DNA from: Clostridiales bacterium
GTDB taxonomy: Bacteria; Bacillota_A; Clostridia; Saccharofermentanales; Saccharofermentanaceae
Direction: 5' to 3'
Assembly: GCA_024695545.1 (NCBI GenBank)
Contig: JAILHZ010000098.1
Location: 1-7,689, forward strand
DNA: 7,689 bases
Part shown: positions 1 to 5,567 of the stretch, one piece after another
Numbering within the stretch: the stretch's first letter is position 1
Layout of the letters: every line of letters starts with the position of its first letter
The notes under the pieces: generated by a model
Seen by the model: the letters and a program-made list of their open reading frames with translations, nothing else
What the model was told of the DNA's origin: nothing
The model's database searches: none
Made by a program: the position numbers and the translations under genes

Positions 1-98
1 GTCACAGAATGGGTCTGCCTGTTCGTGGCCAGCGCACCAAGACGAATGCTCGTACCCGTAAGGGACCGAAGCGTACGATCGCTGGTAAGAAGAAGTAA
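1..98 (+). CDS. rpsM: 30S ribosomal protein S13, 3' end only (partial)
   Basis: Only the last 31 codons are present; the first complete codon is at base 3 and the stop TAA is at 96-98. The readable tail contains [19 protein letters not shown] followed by a lysine-rich end (GKKK). This is the hallmark C-terminus of bacterial S13, a basic extension that in known ribosomes reaches towards the tRNA sites of the 30S head. S13 also contacts 16S rRNA and helps form the bridges between subunits. The gene is followed after 12 bases by rpsK, and its stop codon overlaps the rpsK ribosome binding site, so the two are almost certainly co-transcribed and probably translationally coupled. The start, promoter and upstream genes lie outside the window. 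Confidence 0.96.
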   Translation, partial: HRMGLPVRGQRTKTNARTRKGPKRTIAGKKK

Positions 99-103
99 GG
101 AGG
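97..103 (+). promoter_or_regulatory. rpsK ribosome binding site overlapping the rpsM stop codon
   Basis: AAGGAGG at 97-103 lies seven bases before the rpsK ATG at 111. Its first two bases are the last two of the rpsM stop TAA (96-98). A ribosome terminating on rpsM would therefore sit on the rpsK initiation signal, an arrangement consistent with translational coupling. The coupling itself is inferred. Confidence 0.8.
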
Positions 104-110
104 CGAACCC

Positions 111-515
111 ATGGCAGCAAAAGCAGTTAAGAAAACGGCCGTTAGACCGAAGAGAAGAGAGCGTAAGAACATTGACAAAGGTCAGGCTCATATTCACGCT
201 ACATTTAACAACACGATCGTTACGATCACTGATATGCAGGGTAATGCAATCTCCTGGGCATCTGCCGGTGAGATGGGCATGAAGGGTTCCCGTAAGGGTA
301 CACCGTTCGCAGCTCAGATGGCATCTGAGGATGCCGGTAAGAAGGCTGCTGATCACGGCATGCGTACTGTTGAGGTTTACGTTAAGGGACCCGGACCGGG
401 CCGTGAGTCCGCTATCCGCGCCCTGCAGACAGCAGGTCTGGAAGTTACAATGATCAAAGATGTAACTCCTGTTCCGCACAATGGTTGCAGACCGCCTAAG
501 AGAAGAAGAGTCTGA
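111..515 (+). CDS. rpsK: 30S ribosomal protein S11
   Basis: This 134-residue protein is a clear S11, a primary component of the 30S platform that binds 16S rRNA near the E site and the mRNA exit. The basic N-terminus (about residues 1-23) is followed by the conserved core: [13 protein letters not shown] near residues 29-41, the ISWASAG segment, [11 protein letters not shown], then [19 protein letters not shown]. The C-terminus [20 protein letters not shown] is nearly invariant in bacteria. Length is a few residues above the usual 129-130 because the basic N-terminal arm is slightly longer. The start is set by AAGGAGG at 97-103. It is separated from rpsM by 12 bases and from rpsD by 17, so it belongs to the same operon. 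Confidence 0.98.
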   Translation: MAAKAVKKTAVRPKRRERKNIDKGQAHIHATFNNTIVTITDMQGNAISWASAGEMGMKGSRKGTPFAAQMASEDAGKKAADHGMRTVEVYVKGPGPGRESAIRALQTAGLEVTMIKDVTPVPHNGCRPPKRRRV

Positions 516-532
516 GTTCGGAGGTATAGAGA

Positions 533-1150
533 ATGGCTAGATATACAGAAGGAACCTGCCGTCTCTGCCGCAGAGAAGGAGACAAGCTCTTCCTCAAGGG
601 TGAGAGATGCTATTCCGCTAAGTGCGCACTTGCAAAGAAGAGTGCCGCTCCGGGTCAGCATGGTCAGGGCAGAAAGAAGATTTCAGAATATGGTGTACAG
701 CTTCGTGAGAAGCAGAAGACAAAGCGTTTCTACGGCGTACTTGAGAAGCAGTTCAGACTTACTTATGCACGTGCTGAGCGTAAGCAGGGTAAGACCGGTG
801 AGAAGCTCCTTGAGCTCCTCGAACTCCGTTTCGACAATGTCGTATATCGTCTGGGTCTGGCTTCTTCCAGAAATGAAGCTCGTCAGCTCGTTACACATGG
901 TCACTTCACAGTAAATGGTAAGAAGGCTAACATTCCTTCCATGACACTGAAGACCGGTGATACGATCGCAGTTAAGGAAACATCCAGAAAGTCTCCTAAG
1001 TTTGAGACACTTTCTAACAACCGTCCGGTACCGGCATGGCTCTCTTTCAACGAAGAGACCCTGACAGGTTCCATCGTAAGAGAACCGGCTCGTGAGGATG
1101 TTGATCTTGAGGTCAAGGAGACACTCATCGTCGAGTTGTACTCGAAGTAA
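533..1150 (+). CDS. rpsD: 30S ribosomal protein S4 (zinc-binding, four-cysteine form)
   Basis: This 205-residue protein is S4, the 16S rRNA-binding protein that nucleates 30S body assembly; in other bacteria it also feeds back on alpha-operon translation. The N-terminal domain carries cysteines 9, 12, 26 and 31 (CxxC, 13 residues, CxxxxC), matching the zinc site of the 'C+' form of S4. Next come [19 protein letters not shown] and YGVLEKQFR. The S4-type RNA-binding domain spans about residues 93-150, with [20 protein letters not shown] and [14 protein letters not shown]. The C-terminus ends VELYSK, as usual. GGAGG at 520-524 lies eight bases before the ATG. Its place between rpsK and rpoA is typical of clostridia and many other bacteria, but not of Bacillus. 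Autoregulation cannot be judged because the operon leader is outside the window. Confidence 0.98.
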   Translation: MARYTEGTCRLCRREGDKLFLKGERCYSAKCALAKKSAAPGQHGQGRKKISEYGVQLREKQKTKRFYGVLEKQFRLTYARAERKQGKTGEKLLELLELRFDNVVYRLGLASSRNEARQLVTHGHFTVNGKKANIPSMTLKTGDTIAVKETSRKSPKFETLSNNRPVPAWLSFNEETLTGSIVREPAREDVDLEVKETLIVELYSK

Positions 1151-1191
1151 TCGCAACCTTTCGCTTTGCATAAAAAGCTAGGAGGATAAAT

Positions 1192-2145
1192 ATGATTGAA
1201 ATTATGAAGCCAACAATTGAGTGTGTAGAAGTTAACGAAGATAGCTCCTATGGTAAGTATGTAGTTGCTCCTCTTGAGCGTGGCTACGGTACGACACTTG
1301 GTAACTCCCTTCGTCGCGTGCTTCTGTCTTCCTTGTCTGGTGCGGCCGTGACATCCATCCGTGTTGAGGGTGTTTATCACGAGTTCTCCACGATCCCGGG
1401 CGTTATCGAAGACATGACTGAGATCATTCTCAATGTCAAGGGCATCCGCGCTAAGCTTCACACTGATACACCGAAGACTGTCTACATCAGCATGGATGAA
1501 GGCAAGACAGGTGTTGTCACAGCTGGCGATATCGTCCATGACGAAGAAGTTGAAATCATGAATCCTGATCACGTTATCGCTACGATGAACGGTGCAGGTC
1601 GTCTCTTTATCGAACTGACGATCAGCAAGGGACGCGGTTACGCGACAGCCGATCAGAATAAGCCGGCTACACAGACCATCGGTGTTATCGCTATCGACTC
1701 CATCTTTACTCCGGTAAAGAAGGCGAACTACAGAATCGAGAACACCCGTGTCGGTGAGAGAACAGACTTTGACAGCCTGACTCTGGAAGTATGGACAGAC
1801 TCTACTATTAAAGTAGACGAGGCTCTTTCTTCCGCAGCGGCTATCCTGCGTGAGCACCTCGGTCTGTTCACAGCTCTTACTGACGTGTCCAATGGTCCGA
1901 GTTTCCGTGATTCGGATGACAGCTCCAGCAAGAATTCCACTCATGACATCGTCATTGAGGATCTGGATTTCTCCGTTCGTACATATAACTGCCTCAAGCG
2001 TGCAGGTATCAACACGATCGGTGATCTGGTTGCGAAGTCTGAGGACGAAATGATGAAAGTCCGCAACCTCGGTAAGAAGTCTCTGGAAGAAGTTATCCAG
2101 AAGCTCGAGGATATGGATCTGTCTCTCGCAGATGTCGAGGACTAA
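1192..2145 (+). CDS. rpoA: DNA-directed RNA polymerase subunit alpha
   Basis: This 317-residue protein is the alpha subunit, whose dimer scaffolds assembly of beta and beta'. The N-terminal domain (about residues 1-230) shows APLERGYGTTLGNSLRRVLL, HEFSTIPGVIEDMTEIILN and the conserved ISKGRGYATADQN region. A serine- and aspartate-rich flexible linker (about 231-252) leads to the C-terminal domain. That domain has SVRTYNCLKRAGI (R263, N266, C267) and NLGKKSLEEV (G294, K296, S297). By alignment with E. coli R265, N268, C269, G296, K298 and S299, these are the residues that contact UP-element DNA and activators, so the DNA-binding face appears intact. AGGAGG at 1180-1185 is six bases before the ATG and supports this start over the in-frame ATG at 1204. 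The gene is 41 bases after rpsD and 57 before rplQ. Confidence 0.98.
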   Translation: MIEIMKPTIECVEVNEDSSYGKYVVAPLERGYGTTLGNSLRRVLLSSLSGAAVTSIRVEGVYHEFSTIPGVIEDMTEIILNVKGIRAKLHTDTPKTVYISMDEGKTGVVTAGDIVHDEEVEIMNPDHVIATMNGAGRLFIELTISKGRGYATADQNKPATQTIGVIAIDSIFTPVKKANYRIENTRVGERTDFDSLTLEVWTDSTIKVDEALSSAAAILREHLGLFTALTDVSNGPSFRDSDDSSSKNSTHDIVIEDLDFSVRTYNCLKRAGINTIGDLVAKSEDEMMKVRNLGKKSLEEVIQKLEDMDLSLADVED

Positions 2146-2176
2146 ATAGCGAGCTCGCGGGCACGCTAGGATATTA

Positions 2177-2188
2177 TGTAAATTTACA
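2177..2188 (+). repeat. Perfect 12-bp AT-rich palindrome next to the rplQ ribosome binding site
   Basis: TGTAAATTTACA at 2177-2188 is its own reverse complement, and its last base is the first base of the rplQ Shine-Dalgarno AGGAGG (2188-2193). As DNA it has the shape of a dimeric repressor operator. As RNA it has no spacer loop, so it would form only a short hairpin. No second copy is seen in the window. Any function is inference; chance is quite possible in this AT-rich leader. Confidence 0.3.
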
Positions 2189-2202
2189 GGAGGTATGAAC
2201 CC

Positions 2203-2769
2203 ATGGCAGGTTACAGAAAATTAGGAAGAGTAAGCAATCAGCGTATTGCTATTTTGAGAAACCTGGCAACATCACTCGTTGTTTGCCCGGTTAAGGAAGA
2301 CGGAAAGGCACTTGCAGAAAACAGAAAGCACGTTGTAACAACTCTGGCACGCGCTAAGGAAGTAAGCAAGATCATCGACAAGCTGGTTGCAGATGCCATT
2401 CGTGAGAAGGACAACTTCACAACAAAGGAAGTTACCGTTTCTTCTGCAAAGCTTGATTCGAAGGGCATGAAAGTCCTGGTTTCCAAGACTTCCAAGAACG
2501 GCAAGAAGTACGAGGTCGTTGACCGTGAAGTCGCTAAGAAGACTGTACAGGTTGATGCTCCTTCCCGTCTGGCAGCTAGAAAGAACGCTGCTTACTGGCT
2601 CAGAAAGAGTCACGACGCTGAGGGTCACGTAGTTGATCCGGTAAACATCCTCTATGATGAGATCGCACCGGCTCTCATCAACCATAAGGGTGGTTACACC
2701 AAGATCGTTAAGCTCGGCGCTCGTCGCGGTGACGCTTCTGAGATGGCTCTCCTCACATTCGCTGAGTAA
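2203..2769 (+). CDS. rplQ: 50S ribosomal protein L17, enlarged form with two insertions
   Basis: This is L17, which sits near the exit of the ribosomal protein tunnel. Conserved ends are clear: YRKLGRVSNQRIAILRNLATSL (residues 4-25), TTLARAKEVSKIIDKL (46-61), RLAARKNAAYWLRKS (122-136), LYDEIAPALINHKGGYTKIVKLGARRGDASEMALL (150-184). The protein has 188 residues against about 112-130 in most bacteria. The excess maps to two places: about 13 residues near 27-43, where ordinary L17 has a short turn, and about 50 residues near 70-119, between the helix after ARAKE and the RLAAR helix. The second insert is lysine-rich and alternates polar and hydrophobic residues, so it may fold as beta hairpins; that is inference. 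The frame is continuous and ends match the family, so it is not a frameshift artefact. AGGAGG at 2188-2193 lies nine bases before the ATG. It is the last gene before a strong terminator. Confidence 0.95.
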   Translation: MAGYRKLGRVSNQRIAILRNLATSLVVCPVKEDGKALAENRKHVVTTLARAKEVSKIIDKLVADAIREKDNFTTKEVTVSSAKLDSKGMKVLVSKTSKNGKKYEVVDREVAKKTVQVDAPSRLAARKNAAYWLRKSHDAEGHVVDPVNILYDEIAPALINHKGGYTKIVKLGARRGDASEMALLTFAE

Positions 2770-2800
2770 GAGAAGCCCAAGACAATCTTGAGATATTAAG

Positions 2801-2838
2801 GTGACGGATGGGCGGAAACCCTTCCGTCACTTTTCTTT
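2801..2838 (+). terminator. Rho-independent terminator after rplQ
   Basis: GTGACGGA (2801-2808) pairs with TCCGTCAC (2823-2830). After a T-T mismatch the stem continues with GGG (2810-2812) against CCC (2819-2821), closed by the six-base loop CGGAAA. The run TTTTCTTT follows directly at 2831-2838. It starts 31 bases after the rplQ stop and is the natural end of the ribosomal protein/rpoA transcript. It also argues that an ecfA reading frame extended back to GTG 2801 is not the real gene start. Some read-through into the ECF genes is possible because no good promoter is visible between here and 2870. Confidence 0.93.
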
Positions 2839-2853
2839 ATTATTCGAAATTAC

Positions 2854-2860
2854 GGAGAAG
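2854..2860 (+). promoter_or_regulatory. Ribosome binding site deciding the ecfA start
   Basis: GGAGAAG at 2854-2860 lies nine bases before ATG 2870. It is the only purine-rich initiation signal after the terminator hairpin. It supports starting the ECF ATPase at 2870 rather than at GTG 2801, which is the first base of the terminator stem and has no Shine-Dalgarno in front of it. Confidence 0.65.
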
Positions 2861-2869
2861 ATAAGAAGC

Positions 2870-4672
2870 ATGGATCCCAAAGAAAGAGACATTGCGGAAT
2901 ACGGGCAGACAGTAAAAGCCGAAGAGCTTCTGTTCTCGTACTCGACAAATTCCGGAAAGAATGTCGTGGCGGTAGACCATGCTTCTTTTTCTGTCAATAA
3001 AGGCGAGTATGTCGCTATCCTGGGCCGTAACGGTTCCGGAAAATCCACGCTGGCGAAGATGGTCGATCTTCTTGAGGTCCCGGATAAGGGCAAACTCTCT
3101 GTGTTTGAACTCGCCGCGGATCAGGATGAAAATTTCTGGAAGATCCGCACTCACTGCGGAATGGTGTTCCAGAATCCGGATAACCAGATCGTTGGAACAA
3201 CTGTTGAGGAGGACGTAGCATTCGGTCCGGAGAATCTCTCTGTACCGCTTCCCGAACTTGCCCAGCGTGTGGAAAAAGCACTGGGTTATGTCGGTCTTTT
3301 GGAAAAGGCGGACAAACAGCCGTCTTCACTGTCCGGCGGACAGAAGCAGAAACTGGCGATCGCGGGTGTTCTCGCGATGCAGCCGCAGCTCCTGATCCTC
3401 GATGAGAGCACATCCATGCTCGACCCGAAGGCAAGAGATGAATTCCTTCATCTGGTCAAAAGGATGCGTGAGGATAAGGGGATCACGGTCCTTCACATTA
3501 CACACGATATGCATGAGGCATATCTGGCAGACCGCGTTATCGTTCTCGAAAAAGGAAAGATCCGCCTGAACGGTACACCCTCGGAAGTATTCTCCCAGGT
3601 AGATACGATCCGTTCCCTCGGACTTGAGCTTCCGAAATGGGCGGAACTTCTGTGTGAAGTCGCAAGATTGTGCGGCGAAGTCCCGGACACAAGTGATTTT
3701 ACTTCGGAAGAAAACGCGATCAGGAAGATCAGGGAGATCCTGAAGACGGGGAAACCGGATCCTTCGAAGCGCGGGGTCAGACAGTCTCATGAAGTGTCCG
3801 GCCAGATCATCCTCAAGACCACTTCACTTTCGCACAGTTACGATAAGAAAGAATCCAAAGCACTCTCCGACGTTTCATTCGATGTCAAAAAGGGAGAGAT
3901 CGTCGCAGTTATCGGACACAGCGGTTCGGGAAAGACGACACTGATCTCTCACCTGAACGGCATTCTACGCCCGCTTGAAGGCAAGGTGGAAGTCTGGAAC
4001 GAAGAAGAGAAGAAGTATATTTCCACGGACAAGAACTCAGAGATCAAGAGTATCCGAAAGCATGTCGGACTCCTGTTCCAGTATCCGGAATACCAGCTCT
4101 TCGAAGAGACCGTGGAGAAAGATATCCAGTTCGGTCCGAAGAAGATGGGTTATGACGAGAAGGAATGCGACCGCCTGATGAGAGAGTCGCTGCCGCTGGT
4201 CGGTCTTTCCGAGGATATCCTGAAGAGATCCCCGTTCGAACTTTCGGGCGGACAGAAACGAAGAGTCGCATTTGCCGGTATTCTGGCGATGGATCCGGAT
4301 GTGCTGATCCTCGATGAACCTGCTGCCGGACTCGATCCTGCCGGTCAGAAAGAGATCTTCGGTTATATCGAGACACTGAGATCCAGAGGCAAGTCCATCG
4401 TTCTGGTATCTCACGATATGGATGAGGCTGCCCGTATCGCGGACCGTATACTCGTCCTTAAGAAGGGAAAACAGGAGTTCTTCGGGACACCGAAGAAACT
4501 GTTCTCGAAGGAGACCGACTTCTTCGCCATGCGTCTGGACCGTCCGTGCCTGATGCAGACGATGGAGAAACTGAAAAAAGATTATCCGGACATCGATACG
4601 ACCATATTTGATGTCGAAGAAGCAGCCGAGATGCTTGTGTTCGGAAAAGACGGGGAGGTGACTGCCCCGTGA
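2870..4672 (+). CDS. ecfA: ECF transporter ATPase, EcfA1-EcfA2 fused in one polypeptide
   Basis: This 600-residue protein contains two complete ABC ATPase domains and would power an energy-coupling factor importer at the inner face of the membrane. Domain 1 (about 13-243): Walker A GRNGSGKST 52-60, Q-loop Q101 in FQNPDNQIVG, signature LSGGQ 154-158, Walker B LLILDE 174-179 (E179), switch H212. Domain 2 (about 312-545): Walker A GHSGSGKTT 349-357, Q404 in FQYPEYQLFEETV, LSGGQ 458-462, Walker B with E483, H515. The NPDNQIVG and YPEYQLFEE segments mark domain 1 as EcfA1-like and domain 2 as EcfA2-like. In most Firmicutes these are two genes of about 280 residues each. The linker (about 244-311) contains no in-frame ATG with a ribosome binding site, so one chain is expected. 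The start at 2870 avoids translating the terminator. The stop overlaps ecfT by one base. Every catalytic motif is present in both halves. Confidence 0.93.
   Translation: MDPKERDIAEYGQTVKAEELLFSYSTNSGKNVVAVDHASFSVNKGEYVAILGRNGSGKSTLAKMVDLLEVPDKGKLSVFELAADQDENFWKIRTHCGMVFQNPDNQIVGTTVEEDVAFGPENLSVPLPELAQRVEKALGYVGLLEKADKQPSSLSGGQKQKLAIAGVLAMQPQLLILDESTSMLDPKARDEFLHLVKRMREDKGITVLHITHDMHEAYLADRVIVLEKGKIRLNGTPSEVFSQVDTIRSLGLELPKWAELLCEVARLCGEVPDTSDFTSEENAIRKIREILKTGKPDPSKRGVRQSHEVSGQIILKTTSLSHSYDKKESKALSDVSFDVKKGEIVAVIGHSGSGKTTLISHLNGILRPLEGKVEVWNEEEKKYISTDKNSEIKSIRKHVGLLFQYPEYQLFEETVEKDIQFGPKKMGYDEKECDRLMRESLPLVGLSEDILKRSPFELSGGQKRRVAFAGILAMDPDVLILDEPAAGLDPAGQKEIFGYIETLRSRGKSIVLVSHDMDEAARIADRILVLKKGKQEFFGTPKKLFSKETDFFAMRLDRPCLMQTMEKLKKDYPDIDTTIFDVEEAAEMLVFGKDGEVTAP
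4654..4661 (+). promoter_or_regulatory. ecfT ribosome binding site inside the ecfA 3' end
   Basis: GGAGGTGA at 4654-4661 is an excellent match to the anti-Shine-Dalgarno and lies within the last codons of the fused ATPase gene. It is ten bases from ATG 4672 and seven from GTG 4669, so either of these adjacent in-frame codons could initiate ecfT. With the TGATG overlap it indicates coupled translation of the ATPase and its membrane partner. Confidence 0.7.
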
Positions 4673-5484
4673 TGAAAGATGTTGCAATCGGACGCTACGT
4701 ACAGGGAAACTCCGTTCTTCACCGTCTGGATCCGAGACTCAAGGTCGTGCTGTTTATCGTATATATGGTAACGATCTTCCTGGCAAGTACGCCGGTGAAG
4801 ATGCTGGCGGCACTGGCAGCAGTGCTTTTCCTGGCGCTTCTGTCAAAGATCAGCCCGATGGAGATCTTAAGGTCAGTCCGGCCGATCGTGTTTATCATGA
4901 TCTTCATCTTCCTGATCAATGTCCTGACGATCCGGTCGGGAGAGGTCCTGTGGAGCTGGTGGATCATAAAGATCACATACGGCGGACTGAAAAAGGCAGT
5001 ACTGATGGCCTTCCGTCTTCTGCTTCTGATCGTGGCCACGAGCATAATCCTGTCGCTGACCACAACTCCGCTGAAACTGGCGGATGCGCTGGAATCTCTG
5101 GGATCCCCTCTGAAGGTGATCAAGGTGCCGGTCAACGAAATGGCCATGACGATCTCGATTGCGCTGAGGTTCATACCGACACTTGTTGAAGAGACCGATA
5201 AGATCATGAAGGCGCAGTCATCGAGAGGTGCGGAATACGATACGGGTAATGTGTTCCAGCGTGCCAAAGGATATGTCGCGGTGCTGGTCCCGCTGTTTGT
5301 CAGTGCTTTTAAAAGGGCGGACGAACTGGCGATCGCCATGGACGCCAGATGCTATCAGGGAGGCGTTGGAAAGACAAAGCTGCATCCGCTGAAACTGAAG
5401 GCCTGGGATATTATCTGGTTCTTCATTCTGGTGGCTGTGGCATTTATCCCGCTGGCAGTAGATTTATTACCAAAATTAAAGTAA
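4672..5484 (+). CDS. ecfT: ECF transporter transmembrane coupling protein EcfT
   Basis: This 270-residue membrane protein links the ATPases to exchangeable substrate-binding S components in the cytoplasmic membrane. The start shows the family pattern GRYVQGNSVLHRLDPRLK (7-24). Hydrophobic segments lie near 25-42, 44-58, 71-87, 109-129 and 247-266. The cytoplasmic coupling helices carry the two family signatures: QSSRGAEYDTG (182-192; R185, G186) and AMDARCYQGG (222-231; R226). These 'X-R-X' motifs insert into grooves of the ATPases in known ECF structures. In the second, cysteine stands where many family members have glycine. ATG 4672 overlaps the ATPase stop as TGATG; GTG 4669 is an equally possible start that would add one residue. 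No S component is present nearby, so the module probably serves several S proteins encoded elsewhere, as in group II ECF systems. Confidence 0.95.
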   Translation: MKDVAIGRYVQGNSVLHRLDPRLKVVLFIVYMVTIFLASTPVKMLAALAAVLFLALLSKISPMEILRSVRPIVFIMIFIFLINVLTIRSGEVLWSWWIIKITYGGLKKAVLMAFRLLLLIVATSIILSLTTTPLKLADALESLGSPLKVIKVPVNEMAMTISIALRFIPTLVEETDKIMKAQSSRGAEYDTGNVFQRAKGYVAVLVPLFVSAFKRADELAIAMDARCYQGGVGKTKLHPLKLKAWDIIWFFILVAVAFIPLAVDLLPKLK

Positions 5485-5487
5485 AAT

Positions 5488-5528
5488 ATTCGCGCATGGC
5501 GAATTCCCCCGGGGAAAGGGATCCGGGG
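5488..5528 (+). repeat. Two adjacent inverted repeats between ecfT and the ROK kinase gene
   Basis: ATTCGC (5488-5493) pairs with GCGAAT (5499-5504) around the five-base loop GCATG. Immediately after, CCCCGG (5507-5512) pairs with CCGGGG (5523-5528) around a ten-base loop. The first begins three bases after the ecfT stop. No T-run follows either stem (the next bases are CAGAAGATATAT), so this is not a classical intrinsic terminator. A transcript-end stabiliser, pause or processing element, or translation control of the downstream gene are possible. The pairing is visible in the sequence; the role is inferred. The rest of the 83-base gap holds only the kinase ribosome binding site GAGGAG at 5554-5559. 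Confidence 0.45.
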
Positions 5529-5567
5529 CAGAAGATATATGAGTTTCAAAGATGAGGAGAAGTTGAA

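Noticed and set aside
25..282. An 85-codon plus-strand frame across the rpsM-rpsK junction
   Set aside because: It is out of frame with both ribosomal protein genes and its composition is what a shifted reading of arginine- and lysine-rich genes gives.
901..1944. A 347-codon open frame on the minus strand opposite rpsD and rpoA
   Set aside because: It is antisense to two unmistakable core genes, has no recognisable domain, and overlaps their codons throughout.
2788..2793. TTGAGA as a -35 box for the ecf genes
   Set aside because: No acceptable -10 box lies 16-18 bases downstream, where the terminator stem is located.
5501..5524. Clustered EcoRI, SmaI and BamHI sites (GAATTC, CCCGGG, GGATCC) resembling a cloning polylinker
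   Set aside because: The spacing and order do not match a vector polylinker that I can recall, and the flanks run straight between two native-looking genes. A chance GC-rich intergenic sequence is the simpler reading; raw reads would settle it.
5496..5555. A 19-codon reading frame ending on the kinase ribosome binding site, as a possible leader peptide
   Set aside because: No ribosome binding site precedes its ATG, and there is no run of regulatory codons such as those seen in attenuator leaders.
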